From Usnea hakonensis (taxonomy: Eukaryota > Ascomycota > Lecanoromycetes > Lecanorales > Parmeliaceae), in NCBI GenBank assembly GCA_013423325.1, contig BLJB01000271.1, forward strand, positions 177,531-241,530: a DNA stretch of 64,000 bases. The letters are read 5' to 3'. The notes below the pieces were generated by a model. It saw only the letters and a program-made list of their open reading frames with translations, made no database searches and was not told the origin of the DNA. This document shows, piece by piece, positions 21,260-34,101 of the stretch. The position numbers and the translations under genes were made by a program. Every line of letters begins with the position of its first letter. The stretch's first letter is position 1.

Positions 21260-24011
21260 TCACCCAAATCGTAAACCCTGGTTTGGGTCCCACTGTCCAC
21301 CCCTCGCCCTCGTATTTGGATGAGCAGGATTATGCACGTTAGTATTCGCCGATGGCTGCTGCGGCGTTGTTACACCTGCAAATTTGATTCCCTGCTCCGG
21401 ATTCCACACACCTGGTGCAGGAGCAGGAGCAGGAGCAGGTGGAGGCTGCACAGCAGCTCTGGTGGGCGTAGGTGCCGTTAATGGCTCCAACGAAGGCGCT
21501 TTGGCGCTGTAATGCGACCGCAGCGATTCGCGCTGCTTCTGATCTTGAAGAGAAGTGGTTTGGGAAATGTTGAGAGTTGACATGGCATTGGAAAGATCCG
21601 ATTCGAGCTGTCCTGCTTCGACCCGTCTTTGGTAGGCGTAATTCTTGCAATCGTCTCGGAATCTATTTACAATCTTTGCGAGATCGTTGTAGAATTTCCT
21701 GCCGGTATTCATGTTAGAGATGATCTCCTTGTACTTGGCGTACGCATTTTCGAGTCTCTGCAACGCCTGCTCCCGCTCCCTGGTCGAGTTGTCGCCTTTT
21801 CTCGCGTTCGCAAATGCTGCATTTGTCTGCCTGAGTTGCAATGCGATCTGATCTTGCTCTTCTTTTTCTTTGACGATTGACTTTTGATCTTCGTCATACC
21901 GTTCTAGACGCTCCTCGAAGAGATTTTCGAACTGAGCAGGTTCAATCTTTTGCATTGGAAACTCCCGCTCAAGACGAGCTGTCTCTGCAAGGATGACTTG
22001 ATCTGCATTCGTGAGACGAAGAATCTTGCTAGTTCTGGCGAAAACTTACTTATATCGTCATGCTTGGCTTTGTCACGCAACTTCTCGATTTGTTTTCTTC
22101 GCCTGCTCTCGAGCCGGCTTACCTCGTTCAACATGCTCCTCAGATCTCCCGCAGCATCTTGAACATTGGGCGGCATTACTGCTCGCCTACTACTGGGGAC
22201 ATATTCCTCGATATCCCGATCGCTGCCGGAAAGAACAGTTAGGACTGTCTCACACTCCTTTAATTTCTTCTTCACGAGCTCATCAGTGCTCGCAGCAGAC
22301 TTGAGATAACCATCAATCTCAGAAACCTGGGCATACAGCTTTTCGGCTGCTTGCTGTGAAGGTTGGCGAGTCCACCGGTCTGTTCCATGCTTGAGTTTTG
22401 CACGGTCATCCTCAGCAGCCTCCGATCGCAGAAGATCAATTCCTTCTTGGTAGATTGTTGTATCATTTGCTTTAAGTTTGCTGGTCTCGTGCATTGATCG
22501 CCGAAGGCGATGAAGGCCCTCCTGCTGACGGATCTCTTCTGCATGTGCAGTTAGTGATGGCGGTAGTCCCAAAGGCTTTTCCAGTGCTAGGAGACATCCT
22601 GGAAGATTCAACGATTGCAATAAGTCTTTCAGCTGGTTGGTCAAGGTTTCCAATTCATCAATAATGGAAATATTCACAAGTCGATTCTTGCGCTCCTCGT
22701 ATATACTTGCGGCAATGTGAACGGCGTACGGTACCAATTTGGCAAACAATGGCTGGCCGTAAAGGCCGCCTTCGCCAAGGGTGGACGACGGGTCGGAGAC
22801 TTCTTGTGGTACCCTTGGAGTAGCCATGCCCGCACGATCAAGGGTCTTGAGCTCTGATTTGGGAGGCACGGGCATTAAGTAGATTATGTCGTTGTCTTTC
22901 TCCGCTCTCTTTAGGTCCTCCGATACTCGAGACTTCAAGCCATTGAGGTCTCCGAGTACAATTTTATTAATCCACTTCGATTCTTTCAGTGCTTCGTTGA
23001 CGCACGTCAAACTGTCTTTGAGGCGCGCAACTTCTTCCCCGTAGTTCTGCTTGTCTAGGCAGTCTCGTGACGCCCTATATTGCGCCGCAGCTGCAAAGTG
23101 ATGATGTTTCGCCGTCATGTGGTGTATCCACTCGGTGCTGATGATGTCTGATTTCGTCCCATACTCTGCGGCTTGGTCGTAAAAATCGGACACCTTCGCT
23201 GCCAGCTTTGCAATCAGACCATCTTTCAATCCGTCTTTGACGGCTTTGGACCAGAAGCATTCCTGGGCCTGGGCAAGGAGTAGCTGCTGGATACTTTCCA
23301 GTGTCATGGTATCCATGTCTTCTGGGGGCGAGGAACGCATGTCTGGTATGATTGCGGTCTTGATATGGGAGATCACCCCTGCGGCTTGACAGAAGTAATT
23401 GCATGCTGACTTGAGTCCTTCGCTTGTGCTCCGGTTTAGGGACACTGCGAGCTGGGTATACAGAGAGGCGAGGTTGAATAAGACATTCACAAGCTCGAAG
23501 CGAAGGTTATTCTGCGATGCTGTTGTACAAATTTAGCCACAAGCCTGGTATATAGGACTGGTATTGGTGACCTACTCGGTCTCTGAGTGTTGAAACCTAG
23601 CGCAGGGTACCACGTAAAGTCGGCTCCAATCTAAATAGCCCCGTATTAGATCTTACTTCTTCGCCTATTTCCCTTCAATTCCTGCACGGGTCATTGTTCT
23701 TTGGACCTCACTCACATCAATAGGAAACTTCCCCCCGATCCAGACAAGTTGGGCCGCATAAGCTGTCAACTTCCTAATGCCGCTGGTATGTGCCTCAAGT
23801 GAATTCACAGCGTCCACCCTCAATTTGTCTATAGCCTCCATATCTCGCGTAAACATATCCGGGTGCTGGTCATATTTCGTCGAGATATACTGCCGAATTG
23901 AAGTAGACAGCGGGACAGGGTGTGTTCTTCGAAATGGGAGGAAGAGAATGTTACTATAGATATCTGTCAGCGGAATATCAATTTTGACAACGGACCTACT
24001 TACGAAGCCAT
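21260..24011 (-). CDS. palA: pH-response regulator palA/RIM20, BRO1-domain protein
   Basis: PalA/Rim20 is the ESCRT-associated BRO1 protein that bridges the transcription factor PacC/Rim101 and Vps32 in ambient alkaline pH signalling at endosomal or plasma-membrane foci. Exons are 24004-24011 (only 8 nt, ATG GCT TC), 23716-23953, 23576-23630, 22050-23519 and 21260-22002, giving 837 residues. The protein begins MASNILFLPFRRTHPVPLS, continues QYISTKYDQHPDMF and IGADFTWYPALGFNTQRP, and has the BRO1 helical core (NNLRFELVNVLFNLASLY), a V-domain coiled coil, and a proline/alanine-rich tail ending in QWDPNQGLRFG. The last intron (22003-22049) joins KHDDI to NQVILAETARLERE. Identification is firm. 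Confidence 0.95.
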
Positions 24012-24344
24012 TTTGAAGCCTGTAGAAAAGCGGAGTTGAGGGTTAGCTACTTTATGTTGTATGCAGCATGTTGAAGATCAGCAAGTGGGGTCGCTCGGAC
24101 CTTTTTGCTGCGGGAGTAAAGAAAGCCTTTGTACGTACTGAAACGCTTTCCCGAGACAAAAGATACGAGTACGGAGTAGGTGTAATTCAGTTTCAATACG
24201 CAATAGGGCGCCTGTAGAAGAGTATGCGTACACGGTCAGCTCATTTACATCGATAGATTGTCAACCTTGATTCAGGTGCTTGTTCAATGCTTCTATCATC
24301 TTCTCAATTGTACGAGTTCCCTTCCCCCAATTGACATTAGCATC
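24012..24344. promoter_or_regulatory. Divergent promoter region, palA / aldo-keto reductase
   Basis: This 333 bp lies between divergent starts at 24011 and 24345. No PacC-type GCCARG site was noticed by eye. Confidence 0.45.
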
Positions 24345-25274
24345 ATGCCCTCAGCGCTGCTCGACAATTTGTTGCTACATGGTAAACAATTTCCCGCATT
24401 TCTCTACGGTACTGCGTGGAAAAAGGACAAGACAGCGGACCTAGTCTACCAAGCACTATGCTCTGGTTTCAGGGGCATTGACACTGCTGCCCAACCGAAG
24501 CATTATAGAGAGGATCTTGTCGGCGAGGGCATACGCAGAGCATTGAGCGAGGACAAGATCTCACGTGACAATCTCTTCATCCAGACCAAGTTCACTTCGA
24601 TCAACGGGCAGGATCCCAACAAAATGCCATACAATCCTGCCGCAAGCGTCTCAGAACAAGTCCACACTTCCATCAAGTCGTCACTGCAGAATATGCGCCC
24701 TTCAGCAGAAAGTTCCAGTTCAGAGTCAACATACCTCGATTGTTTAGTGCTCCATAGTCCGTTGCCCACAATGGCGCAGACCCTCGAAGCCTGGCGGACA
24801 GCCGAGACTTACGTCCCTCACAAGATTCGTTACTTGGGGATATCAAATGTCACGCTAGGTATACTCGAGCAGCTCTACGATAGTGCTAAGATTAAGCCGG
24901 CCATGGTCCAAAATCGCTTCTACCCCAGCACAAAATTTGATATCAGTATCCGCAGTTTCTGCGCCGAAAGATCCATCATCTATCAGTCTTTCTGGACATT
25001 GTCAGCCAATCCAAAGATTGTTCATGGTCCGGAAGTTTGCCATGTGGCTGATATAGTAGGACTGACTCCCTACGAAGCAATGTACTGTCTAGTGCTGAGT
25101 TTAGAAAATGTTGTTGTCCTCAATGGCACGACGAATGCTAAACACATGGTAGACGATCTTTCGTGCATTCAGAGAACACGGCAATGGGCCTCCGAGAATC
25201 CGAAGGATTGGGCGAATTTCCTAGATACATTTCAGATGCTCCTTGATGAGACCAGCAAATTAAAAGGCTCTTAA
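24345..25274 (+). CDS. Aldo-keto reductase
   Basis: An NAD(P)H-dependent reductase of the AKR barrel family, intronless, 309 residues. I start at the ATG at 24345 (MPSALLDNLLLHG); the frame extends upstream but without an ATG. Putative tetrad residues are Asp in GFRGIDTAAQ, Tyr in KHYREDLVG, Lys in IQTKFTS and His in CLVLHSP. The strand IRYLGISN and the cofactor-side segment VVVLNGTTN are family-typical. The substrate cannot be told from the sequence. It is convergent with the ABM-type gene, and nothing nearby points to a pathway. Confidence 0.88.
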   Translation: MPSALLDNLLLHGKQFPAFLYGTAWKKDKTADLVYQALCSGFRGIDTAAQPKHYREDLVGEGIRRALSEDKISRDNLFIQTKFTSINGQDPNKMPYNPAASVSEQVHTSIKSSLQNMRPSAESSSSESTYLDCLVLHSPLPTMAQTLEAWRTAETYVPHKIRYLGISNVTLGILEQLYDSAKIKPAMVQNRFYPSTKFDISIRSFCAERSIIYQSFWTLSANPKIVHGPEVCHVADIVGLTPYEAMYCLVLSLENVVVLNGTTNAKHMVDDLSCIQRTRQWASENPKDWANFLDTFQMLLDETSKLKGS

Positions 25275-25462
25275 CCTCAAATTGTGAAATGGGTTACAAG
25301 GTCAGGCAAGGTATCGGGTCAAAGCCACCTGTACTGCTTAATTATCTTGATGTTGAAATATTCGACCAACCATATCTATCCCGAATGTGCTACTCGACTC
25401 AGCCTGCTCCGATTGGGCTTTCCTTGCAAATTCTCTGCCCGCCCAATGTTGTCTCCATTCGG

Positions 25463-26079
25463 CTACTTATTCTCCAACTTGGTCTTCGTCCATTCAGCAG
25501 GCATCCTGCTGTAGATTTTATACTCCCTCGGCTTGATGAACATAGGCTCAGTCGCTTCAAAATATGGTTTATAATAGTCCTTGGTCAGTTGCTCCTACTC
25601 GACAGGCATGTCTATCAGTCAATGGCTTTCTTGTGTTCCTCCTATAAAATGCCATAGTTGCAATCCCACGACCATCGAGCCTTTTTTGGCGGAATTTTAC
25701 CTTCATGAGCCACTGGCGAGTTTTCGGGTCAGCGTTTCTGTACATGCCGCAGAATAGAGTGGTGAGAAAGGTTGGACTACTAGGGTCGGCAGAAATGTCC
25801 ACTTCTGCGACGTTCTGCAACCCAGAACACAATTCGATTGAGGAATAGCAACTCAGATGTATATCTTACTTCTACGTCCTTGTTCCAATCTTCCACCCAA
25901 TGAAAATGCCCAGGATGCTCCGCATCATGGAAGACCTCGAAGAAGATACATTCCGGCTCGGCAGTCACAGCATCGAAGCAGGCTTTGAAGTGAGGGAGGA
26001 ACTCATCAATGTGCTCAGGAGCGATAGTGACGCTGACATGGAGACTGATACCATGGAATGAGTTCAGTTCGGTTGACAT
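25463..26079 (-). CDS. Antibiotic biosynthesis monooxygenase (ABM)-like domain protein
   Basis: A small ferredoxin-like alpha-beta barrel protein. Exon 1 is 25870-26079 from the ATG at 26079, reading ISLHVSVTIAPEHIDEFLP, ECIFFEVFHDAEHPGHFHW and VEDWNKDVE. The family continuation WLMK lies at 25701-25712, and EQLTKDYYKPYFEATEPMF with FIKPREYKIYSRMPAEW follows at 25463-25594. Joining these implies introns at 25713-25869 and 25595-25700 and a 12-nt exon, for about 117 residues. Alternatively the first intron is only 55 nt (25815-25869) and about 34 extra residues are retained; both readings keep the frame. Many ABM proteins are cofactor-independent oxygenases, but the activity here is unknown. 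Confidence 0.78.
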
Positions 26080-27544
26080 GGTGCCACGCGTGGGATAGTG
26101 ATGAGGATAATTCAAGACCACGGGTTTGACGAAGAAATATTGAAAAGTAGAGTACACGAGCTCTCTATCTATACAAGCAACAATCTATCCTTTCCCCTGA
26201 GGCCTCTAGATTTTCAGCGGCGAACTCCACAATGGTATAAGCAGACAGGTATCCTCAGAGTCGGCTACCCTACTTTAGCGTCCTGCTTTCGATCCTTCGC
26301 CTCGGGACATTTATAATCAGCTTACAATGCCTGCACTCTCGGCGATTTCTTTCTAATCAGGCCGAGCTGACCGTTATTGAATCATTATTGAAGCGGGGCT
26401 TCATGACATCTGCATCGTAGTGTCTCCTCTGCTCTCATTGATAATTTCGTCATCTAGGTCGTATGAAAAACCCGTTCTCCAATATTTCATCTAGTAACAC
26501 CCGTATACATAGAGATCTCGTAGCTTTCGTCCTATAGTAGTTGTTTCCTAGCGACTCAACAAATCAAACGACGCCGTAGAGACCGGTGACGGCAGCGGCC
26601 GGTGCATTCTCTCTGGCCCCATATACTACCTATCTCCCTATAACATAAGCATAGTTCTACCTGTATTTATCCGAACACGCTTAGACAACCGACAGGACTG
26701 GCGGAAGGACAAGTAGCCTGCGTTAAGTTTGGTAGCGCTTGAGATGGTGGTACCACTGGCGCGGTGCCAGCGTACCTATTCTCAGATAGGTTAAGCGTTC
26801 AACGTCAGCGACTGCTGCGAGATATCGAGAACGATCTTTATGCAATACAGCGCCGTACATCGTGCTTCTGTCTATGCAATCCAGCCACTGAGCGTCGCAG
26901 CTCATATTTGCAGGACAAGATGGCAAGGCATGATGGAATCGAACGTCGTCTTTGAATACACCAAGAAAGTGTCGTCCATTCCCGTATACCAATGATACTG
27001 TAAGCAGTCCGGGAAACCAGTTTACTTTAGGAAGCATCCAAACCCTTCCTATGGTCGCTTAATCAATTTTCAATCTCGAACGTTGACAACAATTTGATGT
27101 ATGAGGCCCCCTCGATCTGGGTTCAATGCCGCCACGGACGATTCTTCGACTTCTACTCAAGACAGTGAAAGAAATTTCTTAATGATGTGATCCTTCTATT
27201 CTCAACATTGACGAAAGAGTTGACTATTAAATTTTTAATTCCAAAAATAAGCGCCAACGAGCTTTCAATCTCACTAAAGTCACGCAAAAAACAAATTCTT
27301 AGTTCTTAGATGATAAAGAAAGCTCACTTTCCCAAAACTCTCTGCCAATGATTCTCAAGCTTCCTGCACACCCAAAAATCATCTGCTTCACTAGATTTGA
27401 AACCAATTTTGACGGCAGCGAGTCCCGTGACCCCCTCCCAATGATCAACCTCTTTGCGCCACCTAATGTAGTGACCTAGACTCTTGACGTGCTACTCGGG
27501 GCTGTTAGGCGCTGCACGTGGTTAACGTGACATGTCTCGGGCGC
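26080..27544. other. 1.5 kb intergenic region, nothing recognised
   Basis: The only longer frame (26723-27037, minus, 104 codons) has no recognisable motif and no supporting splice structure. AT-rich around 27200-27310. No RNA gene seen. Confidence 0.5.
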
Positions 27545-29572
27545 CTATACGGTCACAGGCCCGTCGGAATCGCGGCCTCCAGATAGAATGCCCTTAACTG
27601 CTCGCTTCTTGCCGATCAATCCCTTCCCTGCTAGTGTCTTTAACCACCTTGTATTCGTCTTCCGAATCTTGCCGCCTGTTGGTTTCTTGGACTTCAGTGC
27701 CTTCCTACGTCCAGTGTAGAAGTACCAGCATCCCACGGTGACGAGCGTGAGCGGGATAGCAAGAACGACGAATATCCAGAATTGAGGCGAGACTTGGAAC
27801 CCATTATTCGATTCTGGTGAGGAATAGACGAATAGATTTGTGCCAAGAAGGGTCTATGTATAAGAAAGCAATAGTTAGGGGCTTCGACTTATGTTGACCA
27901 AAACGGAATGGATTGAAACTTACAGCAATAAAGGTTGCTGGCATATACAGCAGAGTCACGAACGTTATGACTCGGACGGTGACACTATCGTCGACTGTTT
28001 CACTTGTGAGTTTCAATACCCCTCCCGAGATTTCGAGCCCCGTTGCTTGATGTCGAAGATTGAGAGCAGCTGAGAGCTGTGAAACCGAATCATGTCTTAG
28101 TTTATGGAAGGTGTTCTGACCCATACCTAGGGCACTCAAACAAACGTACCATTGTTAGAATGCCTTTCACTCGTCGCTCAAGTGATTTAGCACTGTCAAG
28201 AACGCCGCTGATCACTGTCTTATAGTCCTTCAGCTCATCGGAAAACTGTCGTTGATAGTCTGCACTTTCCGAGCCGCCCCATCCCTTATGTAAGGTATCA
28301 AGGTCTTCAAGGGTTTCCAAAGTCCTGACGATTTCGAGCGTCGCTCTGAGTCGAGGTGACACAACGAATAAGCGGTCTTGCAGGTAGTGCAGGCGCTGAA
28401 GCTGCTCTTGGCCATCTTCATAGTCTCTTAAGTCGTCCCACTTCATCGTCAGCACCATTTTCGCCTGCGATTTGTATGTGAGCAAGTGTACGGCAGGGGA
28501 ATCATGTCAACGCTCTTGGTGTGAAGATTAGCACTGACCAGGTCTTCGAAATCGTTGCTCAACACAGTGAGATACAAGTGCCAATTTTGAAAATATGAGG
28601 AAAGAACAATCAGATGCACATCAAGAAAGGCCTTGAAGCAACTCTTGGGCTGATCCTTACGATCAGTATCCAAGCAGTCCACGCTCCTTTGCACTACAGA
28701 TTGCTTCTGAGGTTGAAGCAAAATACAAAAGCCACAGTCGTTTTCGCGTGAGTAATATTGATACAAACCAATTTGCCGCGTCGTCCAATATCGAATCTCA
28801 TTTTCCCTAGCACCCTCCGCAAGCTCAACATATGTCAGGAGGTAATGTATATCTCTCTACTCGTCAGCGAAACTTCTGGCTTTGTCCTTGCCTCCAAAAG
28901 AAAAACCACTGACCAAAATCCGACTCTGACCTATGCCGGACAGTTGATCGTGCCATGCCAGCATCACAGTTTCCCGGCTTTTGGCCAAAAGCGAGTATGA
29001 TGTCAAGAAATGTTACAGGGACCTTGTTCTGTCGTAGTATCCCGAACATGGTTCCCTCTTTAATTCCGAACGGGCTGACGGAGTTCTCCGCAGAGATCGA
29101 GCTTGATGGGCACAGCGTAAGCGTTCAGCCGTTGTTGTAGGACGAAGAGGCCAATGTGAAAGGCTGGAGCGTAGTTTAATCTCTTACAGGATGCGGCAGG
29201 AGCCGGCTATTGGCTTCAAATTCGAGAAGATATCCCTAATGCTTGTATCATCTGGGAGTATGATTTTCTTGAGTGACAATCTGCTTCCTTCGGGCGAATG
29301 GAAAACTATTGCCACTGTATTGGTGATAGCCGGCCATATAAGGCGCTTTACTTACCTTTCAGGTCGATCGCTTCGACTGCATCGCTGTCGTGTTCTTTGG
29401 ACCAGAGTTCGTCTCTCTTATTGTCAACTCTGACCATATACTGACGTACGTGCGCAGCGAAGGCTGACCATCGGTGCATTTCTATTAAGGCAGAGAAGTA
29501 TGGCGCCCATGGAACATCCGCAAGGCTGCCGAGCGTCGCGCCCTTGTATTTCTCTTGCGTAATTGACTTCAT
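27545..29572 (-). CDS. CorA-like two-helix membrane protein (fungal CorA-like family) with GTN in place of GMN
   Basis: Seven exons (29356-29572, 29188-29305, 28914-29101, 28539-28852, 28150-28464, 27924-28076, 27545-27853) give 537 residues from the ATG at 29572. The N-terminal two thirds form a soluble domain of the fungal CorA-like type (FLDIILAFGQKPGN, RENEIRYWTTRQIGLYQYYS, SYFQNWHLYLTVL). A long helical stretch (LHYLQDRLFVVSPRLRATLE) leads to two membrane helices: VITFVTLLYMPATFIATLLG and FWIFVVLAIPLTLVTVGCW. The CorA signature after helix 1, normally GMN, reads GTN here. The C-terminal tail is strongly basic (KSKKPTGGKIRKTN). True Mg2+ transport is uncertain for this family. A paralogous type lies at 45504-47275. 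Confidence 0.82.
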
Positions 29573-30725
29573 TTACTTGAGTCACTGACCTCATTCACTC
29601 GCTTTCCGGCAAAGGGTTGATGCAGTATGCCAATTACTATTTTCTAAAAAAGAGAAGAACGAGTATGGTATAGAAAGTCCCTGTCAGCTTTCTCGAAGAG
29701 CCGTACTAAACAGTCAGCAGGTAATTCTGACATCCACCGCTCGGAGGATACTGGTCAAGGCTGAGCAAGAAGGCGGATGATTTTTTGATGCCTTACATGC
29801 TTCATAAGGAGGCTATCTCTGTTTGGCTAGCGTTCAGTTTCTTAATTTCTTGTGTCACCTGGCGGGGCTGTGCATTGTGCATTGGTCAATGGGTAATGAT
29901 CGGATGCTTGGCCATGCAGGATACCGCGCACATTGATTGTGCCAACGCCTGCTTCGATACAGCTGAGGTCCTATTGCGGTAAAACACAGGCTCCGAAGTT
30001 CTAGGCGGACTCCCATTTTGAAAGGCGTCATCCGGCAAAAAGTCGTCCCATATTGTCACTGTCACTACTGTTCTATGTTCACTGCCTGCAGCCACCCTTC
30101 CTTTCGTCTAGTAAGGGTCCTCCATTGCCAGGTCAAGTGTGGGTCCTAGATCCTGGTCTTGGAAACATGCGCAGCTTGGCCTTGGAGCCTAGGAGCCTAC
30201 AGGTACGCCCACAAAGATGCCATGCACAGTGACCCGGTTTTTTCACTGTCCGCAACCATCATACACCAGCCAACAACTACCAGTATCACAGGATGTATGA
30301 TCAATGGGGTAGTTGATGGTTGATATCTTCACCTCGCCACCTTTCACTGCCGAGTTACGCCATGACGCCTCACTCCCAGAAAGGCAATGTGGCGAATTTA
30401 GATCATTGTCACCACACATGAACTTCCACTTCAGGCTACTTTGTGCAATTCTTTTTGTTGCTGCGGTGTGTCTTTGCTTTCAGTAGACAAGCACTGCCCC
30501 CTTCAATGACCGGTCAATTTTGTGCACAAAGCCTTATGCAAGAAGGCTATGTGAATATTGTATTGTATACCTTAGGTCTTTCGCCCACGTTTGACCGTAT
30601 TTTGCAAAACTCTTTTTGCTTGCCATCTCAGTGGTGACTTGGCCATCCTTTTTCTACCTATCACAGTCCCTTCAAGTCAGCCCTTGCATTTTTTTCCGGT
30701 CGACAACGGTCCCAATATCTTGAGA
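29573..30725. promoter_or_regulatory. Divergent intergenic region, CorA-like gene / AAA ATPase
   Basis: This 1.15 kb separates divergent starts at 29572 and 30726. Frames are short and unrelated to known domains, and no repeat was noticed. Confidence 0.45.
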
Positions 30726-33700
30726 ATGACTAAAGCTAAAGAACGTGTTGCGCCTGATGCAGAATCCATTGAACAAAAGGTGAACTCGCTAGCCTTTCTG
30801 ACCCCATTTATTGGAAGGAGTCAAAGGGCGAGATTGCTAACACCGCCAATGATTAGAGTCCGGTGACACAATCGGTAGCCCTAGATACTCCATCAGATTC
30901 GCTTCCCACTCCCAGAAGGAGCGTACGTAGCCTCAAACGAGCTCATGACGATGTGGTCAGCGATTATGTGACTGATAACGATACCCCCGAATATGAATCA
31001 GACCGATTGAGGCATCATCATGATCAGCCAATCTTAAATAAACGACTCAGGGTACCGGAGACGTCTTGTACGAACAAGAAGGAATTGGATTTCTTAAGTC
31101 CCGAATCAGGACACAGCAGGCCCGTCTCTGAGGATGCACCTCTTGAACCCCGCTGGCCCGACATCCTCTACCGAGTACGTGTGTCAAATGAGAAGTCTGG
31201 AGACAGAAGATGCTTCTACTCCGACAAAAAGTATACTGGGTGGTCGGATCCTCTCAAATATGACGATAAGGGAACAGAATCGCCGTTCCAGATGATCAGA
31301 GACGTTGTTGGCAATTGGCAGGAAGATGTCAAAGTAAAGAAAATATCAATGAAGAAGCATCAATGGGATCGACATGATATGCATATCGACTTCGAAAAGG
31401 AATTCAACATTGAGACACAGAGCTTTCCGGCGTTGCGCATCAATGATCCTATCTGTCGATGCATAATGAAGTCTCTCATCAGATACGACCCTGGCCAAAT
31501 CCTTACTGGTGATTCATTCTTGGTCCACTGGCCGTGGAAAATTCTGATGCATTACCATGAAGAACTCGAAGATCTACGACATAATGTGGAGAACAAGAAA
31601 CCTACCGATATTCGATTCCCCGAGGATGTCAAACCTCTAGAGATAGTTGGCCGGGTCGACATCCTCCTAGGTCAGATTGAGGACGTATACACAGAGATGG
31701 TCAAGCCTGAATTGAAGAACCACGCCAATTCACGACTAGCCGAATTTCAACACCTGTGGCTACTTTTCAAGCCGGGAGAAGAAGTCTTTGCACGTGTGAA
31801 TGGTGAGCTTGCTGCTTTTATTGTTCTTGCACACCGCAACCACGAACCAGGGGATTCGAAGACCACGAAAGCGCCAATCAAGCAGCTCATTGTCCATGTG
31901 TGGAATCTACATTTTGTCGGAGGTCGTTTGGCGCGACATATGTCGCAGATCGCCATCGATGAATATGATGACAGTCGCTTGATCGAGACCCTGCCTGTGT
32001 ATCCTTGCAAGTACGCTGGCTCGAAGGACGAAGCTTGCAAGCAGAGGGAGAAACTCATTGCAAGAGGAAAAAACTACTTCGACATCATCAAACAGCCACA
32101 TGCGTACATGAAACACAAAGGCTTGACACGAGACTCGGAACCCAGAATAGTCAGTCTGCTATTTCTTGAGCCCATTCACCACTGTCATCCCGAAGGCTGA
32201 AGTTTCTGATGCAATGTCTAGTACAACGGCCGTGTCATAATCGACCCGATGTCGTACGTCAAACACGGCTCAACGAAGCGGAGTGTCCTCGAGGATGACC
32301 TCGACTGGGACTGGCTAAAGCTACGACCACGAAGGGAACAGAATTCCATCGACTATGAGCCACTGAAACCGCGCGACATAATCCAGCCCGAAGACAACGG
32401 TGGCGGTCAGCTATGGTCGACATATAATGGCCTCGACCCGACAGACTCGAAAACGCAAGAATCTGGGTTTCTCGAAGATCGCCACTTCTTGCTTTTTCCC
32501 CACAACATAAGGGGGTTTTCGCTTGGAGACAAACAGTGGGGTGAGTATTACATGTCTAAAGATTGAAGACTTTGTTCAAGCAGCTTTCCATAACAGCCTT
32601 ATATGATCATAACTGACAGAAGTTGCCAGAAACTTACGATGTGGACTCCCTATCCAAAATCGAATGGTGCAAGCAGGACGTGAAGAATCCATTCCCTGGA
32701 CTCATCCTTGATGAAGAGAAGCAGAAGATAGTACAGGCAAATTGTCGTACTGCGGAGTCGCGCCGATTATCGCCCGATCTGTCTGCCGACCGAATTGGAG
32801 GAAAGGGCCAGGGCACTGTGTTCTTGCTTGATGGTATGAGATTAGCATCTGTACAGTGCCCAATGCTCCTCATAACTAATCACGGTCCTGTGTAGGTCCA
32901 CCGGGTGTCGGCAAAACTTTCACAGTTGGTATGTGGACCAACACACATTTCCAAAATCCTGCTCTCAAACATCACTAACAAACATAGACTGCATAGCCAA
33001 TTATACGAGGCAGCCTCTTCTCTCCTTGAGTGGATGTGATATTGGGCCGTTGGAGAACGCAGAGGTGAAGCTCCAACACTGGTTTGATCTGGCAAAAGCA
33101 TGGGATGCGCTCCTTTTGATCGACGAGGCGGACATCTTCTTGACCTGGCGCCAGCCTGACAATACCAAGAGGAACTCTTTGGTCTCCGGTAAGTGCTTGA
33201 GCCCTGAAGCCCAATTCATCGGATACTAAAAGCCGTTCCTAGTCTTTCTACGGACAATGGAATCATTCCCAGGACTGTTGTTTCTGGTAAGTCGGAAAGT
33301 TCTATAACTCATGGAGATCTCGGCGTCTCTTGATTGACACCCTTCGCCTATAGACAACAAACCGGATAGGTCAGCTTGACCTCGCCATCAATTCTCGCAT
33401 TGACGTCGCCATACACTTCGACGTGTTCAGCTTCGAAAGCCAGAAGAAACTCTGGTTACAATACTTTGAAGAAATCAACACAAGCGGACGACTTGGGAGC
33501 GGGCCTTACATCAAGGAAACCGTCATTGAGAAATTCTTTGTCGACGAGGATGTCAAGAAGAATGATCTCAGCGGTCGAGAGATTCGAAACGGTACTCCAA
33601 CACCCACAGTTGCCATGTGTATGCAAGCATGCTGATCAAGAAAAGCTTTCAAGCAAGCAATCAAATTTGCCAGGCGTGATTTTGCGGTCCAAGACAAGCT

Positions 33701-33896
33701 CCCATGCGAAGCCTTCAAAGTCAAACTCCGGCATTTGAAGTCAGCGATTAAAAATTGCAAAGAAAAGACTCGCTGTATTCTAGTAGCCAATCAAGTCAGC
33801 TCTGAGGCGGAGCTGGCTGAGATGAGAAAGGAACGACCACATGATCTTGTACCGTTAGGCCATTTGGACGGAGGTGATCCAGTGGTGACGTCCTAG
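30726..33896 (+). CDS. AAA-type ATPase with a large N-terminal region (probably DUF7025 type)
   Basis: Nine exons (30726-30779, 30857-32149, 32222-32540, 32630-32833, 32896-32928, 32988-33188, 33243-33286, 33354-33591, 33646-33896) give 878 residues. The first 600 or so residues are a fungal N-terminal region with a basic RRSVRSLKRAHDD start, a strand-rich part (FHLLFKPGEEVFAR-like at LWLLFKPGEEVFARVNG) and YNGRVIIDPMSYV. The C-terminal AAA module has Walker A GPPGVGKT, Walker B ALLLIDEAD, sensor 1 LFLTTNRIG and an arginine-finger region AINSRIDVAIHF. The Walker A motif sits on its own 33-nt exon. Such proteins are abundant in Pezizomycotina and mostly uncharacterised. It is convergent with the kinase gene, 205 bp away. 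The junction at 32541-32629 is the least certain. Confidence 0.85.
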
Positions 33897-34101
33897 ACAT
33901 CCGACCGCTTTAGGATCACAAATTTCATGGATTTGCTTTGATGTTGATATGGGAATAGGTAAATTGCTTGGAAAGACCGTTTGCCTCCGTCATTATTGTT
34001 GGAAATTCTTAGATTGGGCAGAGTCAACGTGGAAAGATTCGCCTATCTTTCGCTTCCAGTTCATTCATTCATTCATAGATGACAGATGTAGAGAACTCTA
34101 T

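Noticed and set aside
26723..27037. A 104-codon minus-strand frame in the gap upstream of the ABM-type gene
   Set aside because: No recognisable motif, no neighbouring exon and no conserved-looking composition.
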